A stretch of DNA of 64,000 nucleotides from Saccharopolyspora gloriosae (GTDB lineage: Bacteria; Actinomycetota; Actinomycetes; Mycobacteriales; Pseudonocardiaceae), in contig NZ_CP059557.1 in NCBI RefSeq assembly GCF_022828475.1, positions 4,759,470 through 4,823,469 on the forward strand, in the 5' to 3' direction. The notes under the pieces are model-generated. The model made no database searches, was not told where the DNA came from, and saw only the letters and a program-made list of their open reading frames with translations. Position numbers and translations under genes: made by a program. How positions within the stretch are numbered: the stretch's first letter is position 1; the number at the start of each line of letters is the position of its first letter. Below are positions 62,088 through 64,000 of the stretch, piece by piece.

Positions 62088-62105
62088 CGGAACCTCAGTG
62101 GCCAT
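62088..62105 (+). repeat. Solo inverted end of the palindromic element
   Basis: GCGGAACCTCAGTGGCC is the reverse complement of the right end of the element family (GGCCACTGAGGTTCCGC in copy 1). It sits 43 nt before copy 8 with no matching partner, so it is a truncated remnant in inverted orientation. Confidence 0.7.
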
Positions 62106-62147
62106 TTCGCGGCCGTGCACCATGGGATTGATCTTCGTTCCGTGTCT

Positions 62148-62303
62148 TGTCAGCGGCGAAGCCGATGAGCAGCGACCACCAGAGCAACCGGCACCGCGGC
62201 GGGTTCTCAGTGGCTTCCTCGCGGGGACCGCATTTTCCCTCGTGGCGGAGCCACTCGGGAAAATGATCCCGCGGCGAGGAAGCCACTGAGGTTCCGCTGC
62301 CCG
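62148..62303 (-). repeat. Nested palindromic element, copy 8 (3' of ggt)
   Basis: Outer arms CTCAGTGGCTTCCTCGC (62206-62222) and 62274-62290 pair perfectly. The inner stem is CATTTTCCC/GGGAAAATG (62231-62239 with 62257-62265): relative to copy 4, the bottom C-G/T-A pairs changed on both sides. The edge is 34 nt past the gamma-glutamyltransferase stop. Confidence 0.9.
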
Positions 62304-62337
62304 ACCCACTACGCAGGCCATTCCGGAAAGCCCCAGT

Positions 62338-64000
62338 TCAGAAGGCCGGGTCGACGACCGCTGCCGAGCCTCCGCCGCGGCGCTGCTTTTCGGCGGCGGC
62401 GATCCAGCGTCCGTCGGGGAGGCGTTCCACGCCGGTGGCGGCGCCGATCTCCTCGGCCGGGGCGAACTCGTGGCCGATGCCGCGGAGCTTGTCGGCCTCG
62501 GGTTGCGCGAGGAAGCCCGGTTCTGCCTCGGTGGCCGTCGAGTTCCTTTGCGAGGCGCGTGGTTCCGCGATGGCGTCCACAAGGGACAGTTCGCGGTCCA
62601 GCCTGCCGGTGAGCACCTGGAGCACGGTGGTGATGATCGTGGACCCGCCGGGGCTGCCCGCCGCGAGCAGCGGCTCCCCGTCCTGGAGCACGATCGTGGG
62701 GCTGATCGAGCTGCGCGGCCGCTTGCCGGGACCGGGCAGGTTCGGATCGGGCTCACCGGGCGTGGTCGGTGCGAACGAGAAGTCGGTGAGCTCGTTGTTG
62801 AGCAGGAACCCGCGGCCGGGCACGGTGATGCCGCTGCCGCCGGTCTGCTCGATGGTCAGCGTGTAGGACACCACGTCACCGTGCGCGTCGGCGACGGTGA
62901 GGTGCGTGGTGTTCGGTCCTTCGTAGGGCGCCCCGCCGCGTGCCGGCCCCTGCGGCTCGCACGGCCGAGGATCGCGCGGGTCGGCCGCCGCGACCGGGGC
63001 GGGCTGCACGGCGTCCGGCGTGATCAGGCAGGCACGGGAGTCCGCGAACTCCTGGCCGGTGAGCTCCTCGGTGGGCACGTCCTCGAACGCGGGGTCGCCG
63101 ACCCAGCGGTCGCGGTCCGCGAAGCCGATCTTGCTCGACTCCAGGAACCGGTGCAGGTACTGGGTTTTGTCCTGTTCGGTGAGGTCGGTGCTCTCCAGGA
63201 TGTTGAGCGCCTCGCCGACGGTGGTGCCGCCGGAGGCCGACGGCGACATGCCGTACACGTCGAGCCCCCGATACTCGACGTGCGTGGGTTCGCGTTCAAC
63301 GGTGCGGTAGTCGCGCAGGTCGGCCTCGGTCATGCCGCCGGGACGCACGGTGCGGTCGGCGGCGGGATCCACCGGCGGGTTCCGCACGGTGTCGACGACG
63401 TCCGCGCCGATCTCGCCCCGGTACAGCGGATCGAGGCCCTCGTCGGCGAGCGTGCGGTAGGTCTCGGCGAGGCCGGGGTTCCGGAACACGCTGCCGGTGG
63501 CCGGGGGTCGCCCGCCTGGCAGGAACAGGTCTCGGGTGGCGGGGAACGCGCTGAAGCGCTCCTGGTTGTCGGCGGTCTGGTCGCGGAAGGTGTCGTCGAC
63601 GACGAACCCGTCGCGGGCCAGCCGTTCCGCCGGGCGCAGCACTTCGCCGAGGTCCTCGCTGCCCCACTTCTGCAGCGCCTCCTGCCAGGTCGCGGGGGTG
63701 CCGGGGACACCGACGCCGAGACCGCTGGTGATGGCTTCGGCGGTGGGGATCGGTTCGCCGTCGTCCAGGAACATCTCGGGGTGCGCGGCGGCGGGCGCGG
63801 TCTCGCGACCGTCGATGGTGGAGACCTCGCCGGTGTCCGCGTCGTAGTGCACGAAGTAGCCGCCGCCCCCGATGCCCGCCGAGTAAGGCTCGGTGACGCC
63901 GAGCGCGGCCGCCACGGCGACGGCGGCGTCGGCGGCGGTTCCGCCGCGGCGCAGCACTTCGATGCCCGCACTGGTGGCGTCGGGGTCGACGCTGGAGACG
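62338..64000 (-). CDS. ggt: Gamma-glutamyltransferase, C-terminal part (5' end outside window)
   Basis: The frame is open to the right edge; about 554 residues are visible. It is an Ntn-hydrolase: LRRGGTAADAAVAVAAALGVTEPYSAGIGGGGYFVHYD is the N-terminal core, the autoprocessing Thr lies in NTTHLTVADAHGDVVS, followed by GSGITVPGRGFLLNNELTDFS and AGSPGGSTIITT. The long linker rich in Pro and Asp before the Thr (residues DPRDPRPCEPQGPARGG) is typical of actinobacterial Ggt. A signal peptide would be upstream and cannot be seen. Confidence 0.92.
   Translation of the reverse strand, partial: VSSVDPDATSAGIEVLRRGGTAADAAVAVAAALGVTEPYSAGIGGGGYFVHYDADTGEVSTIDGRETAPAAAHPEMFLDDGEPIPTAEAITSGLGVGVPGTPATWQEALQKWGSEDLGEVLRPAERLARDGFVVDDTFRDQTADNQERFSAFPATRDLFLPGGRPPATGSVFRNPGLAETYRTLADEGLDPLYRGEIGADVVDTVRNPPVDPAADRTVRPGGMTEADLRDYRTVEREPTHVEYRGLDVYGMSPSASGGTTVGEALNILESTDLTEQDKTQYLHRFLESSKIGFADRDRWVGDPAFEDVPTEELTGQEFADSRACLITPDAVQPAPVAAADPRDPRPCEPQGPARGGAPYEGPNTTHLTVADAHGDVVSYTLTIEQTGGSGITVPGRGFLLNNELTDFSFAPTTPGEPDPNLPGPGKRPRSSISPTIVLQDGEPLLAAGSPGGSTIITTVLQVLTGRLDRELSLVDAIAEPRASQRNSTATEAEPGFLAQPEADKLRGIGHEFAPAEEIGAATGVERLPDGRWIAAAEKQRRGGGSAAVVDPAF

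Overview
The window is a high-GC actinobacterial chromosome segment. GC-rich third codon positions, frequent GTG starts, RbpA, WhiA, a Mycobacterium-type SUF operon, OpcA and an MptB-type mannosyltransferase all point to the Pseudonocardiaceae; a Saccharopolyspora-like genome is my best guess (inference). From memory, the core gene order matches Mycobacterium tuberculosis Rv1466 down to Rv1406, read left to right here. The backbone is therefore ancestral, and genes without a counterpart there are probably lineage-specific insertions.

Layout. 1-0.8 kb: 3' part of a GGDEF protein. 1.1-7.6 kb: sufRBDCSU plus a DUF59 gene for Fe-S cluster assembly (- strand). 7.8-13.6 kb: mptB, an ABC exporter pair, an SCO6745-like gene and heme A synthase ctaA. 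13.7-15.2 kb: an IS30-family element with a frameshifted transposase. 15.2-19.4 kb: a GbsR/MarR regulator, a coupled ATP-grasp pair, a doubly frameshifted qor and a DUF2157 membrane protein. 19.5-20.5 kb: ctaB behind a coupled 34-codon ORF. 21.1-29.4 kb: the pentose-phosphate operon tkt-tal-pgi-zwf-opcA-pgl. 29.5-33.5 kb: accessory genes, including an RraA-like protein, a HypB lacking its metal-site cysteines and a CxxC/CxxC protein. 33.7-37.8 kb: rbpA, secG, tpiA, pgk, gap. 38.2-39.1 kb: a secreted GH16 glucanase behind a LacI-type palindrome. 39.2-44.2 kb: whiA-yvcK-rapZ-uvrC. 44.4-50.6 kb: membrane proteins, a GH172-like protein, a P-loop NTPase remnant, a PyrD-like enzyme and an MFS transporter. 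50.8-55.0 kb: rpe-ribD-ribE-ribBA-ribH. 55.1-58.9 kb: an amino-acid permease, OsmC, an ECF sigma factor and a divergent zinc-finger membrane protein. 59.1-62.0 kb: def-fmt-rsmB. 62.3 kb to the end: 3' part of gamma-glutamyltransferase.

The most unusual feature is a dispersed ~150-bp nested palindrome with eight copies (about 0.9, 11.5, 18.3, 36.7, 56.7, 57.4, 59.0 and 62.2 kb) and one inverted fragment. Its outer stem (~17 bp) and inner stem both change sequence between copies while keeping base pairing. Seven of the eight copies start 13-55 nt past the stop codon of a minus-strand gene, always in the same orientation, where other genes here carry ordinary terminator hairpins. This looks like a structured 3'-UTR, terminator or small non-autonomous repeat family; I do not recognise it. 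Apparent single-base deletions in sufD and qor (two), plus the IS30 frameshift, need checking against reads before being called biological.
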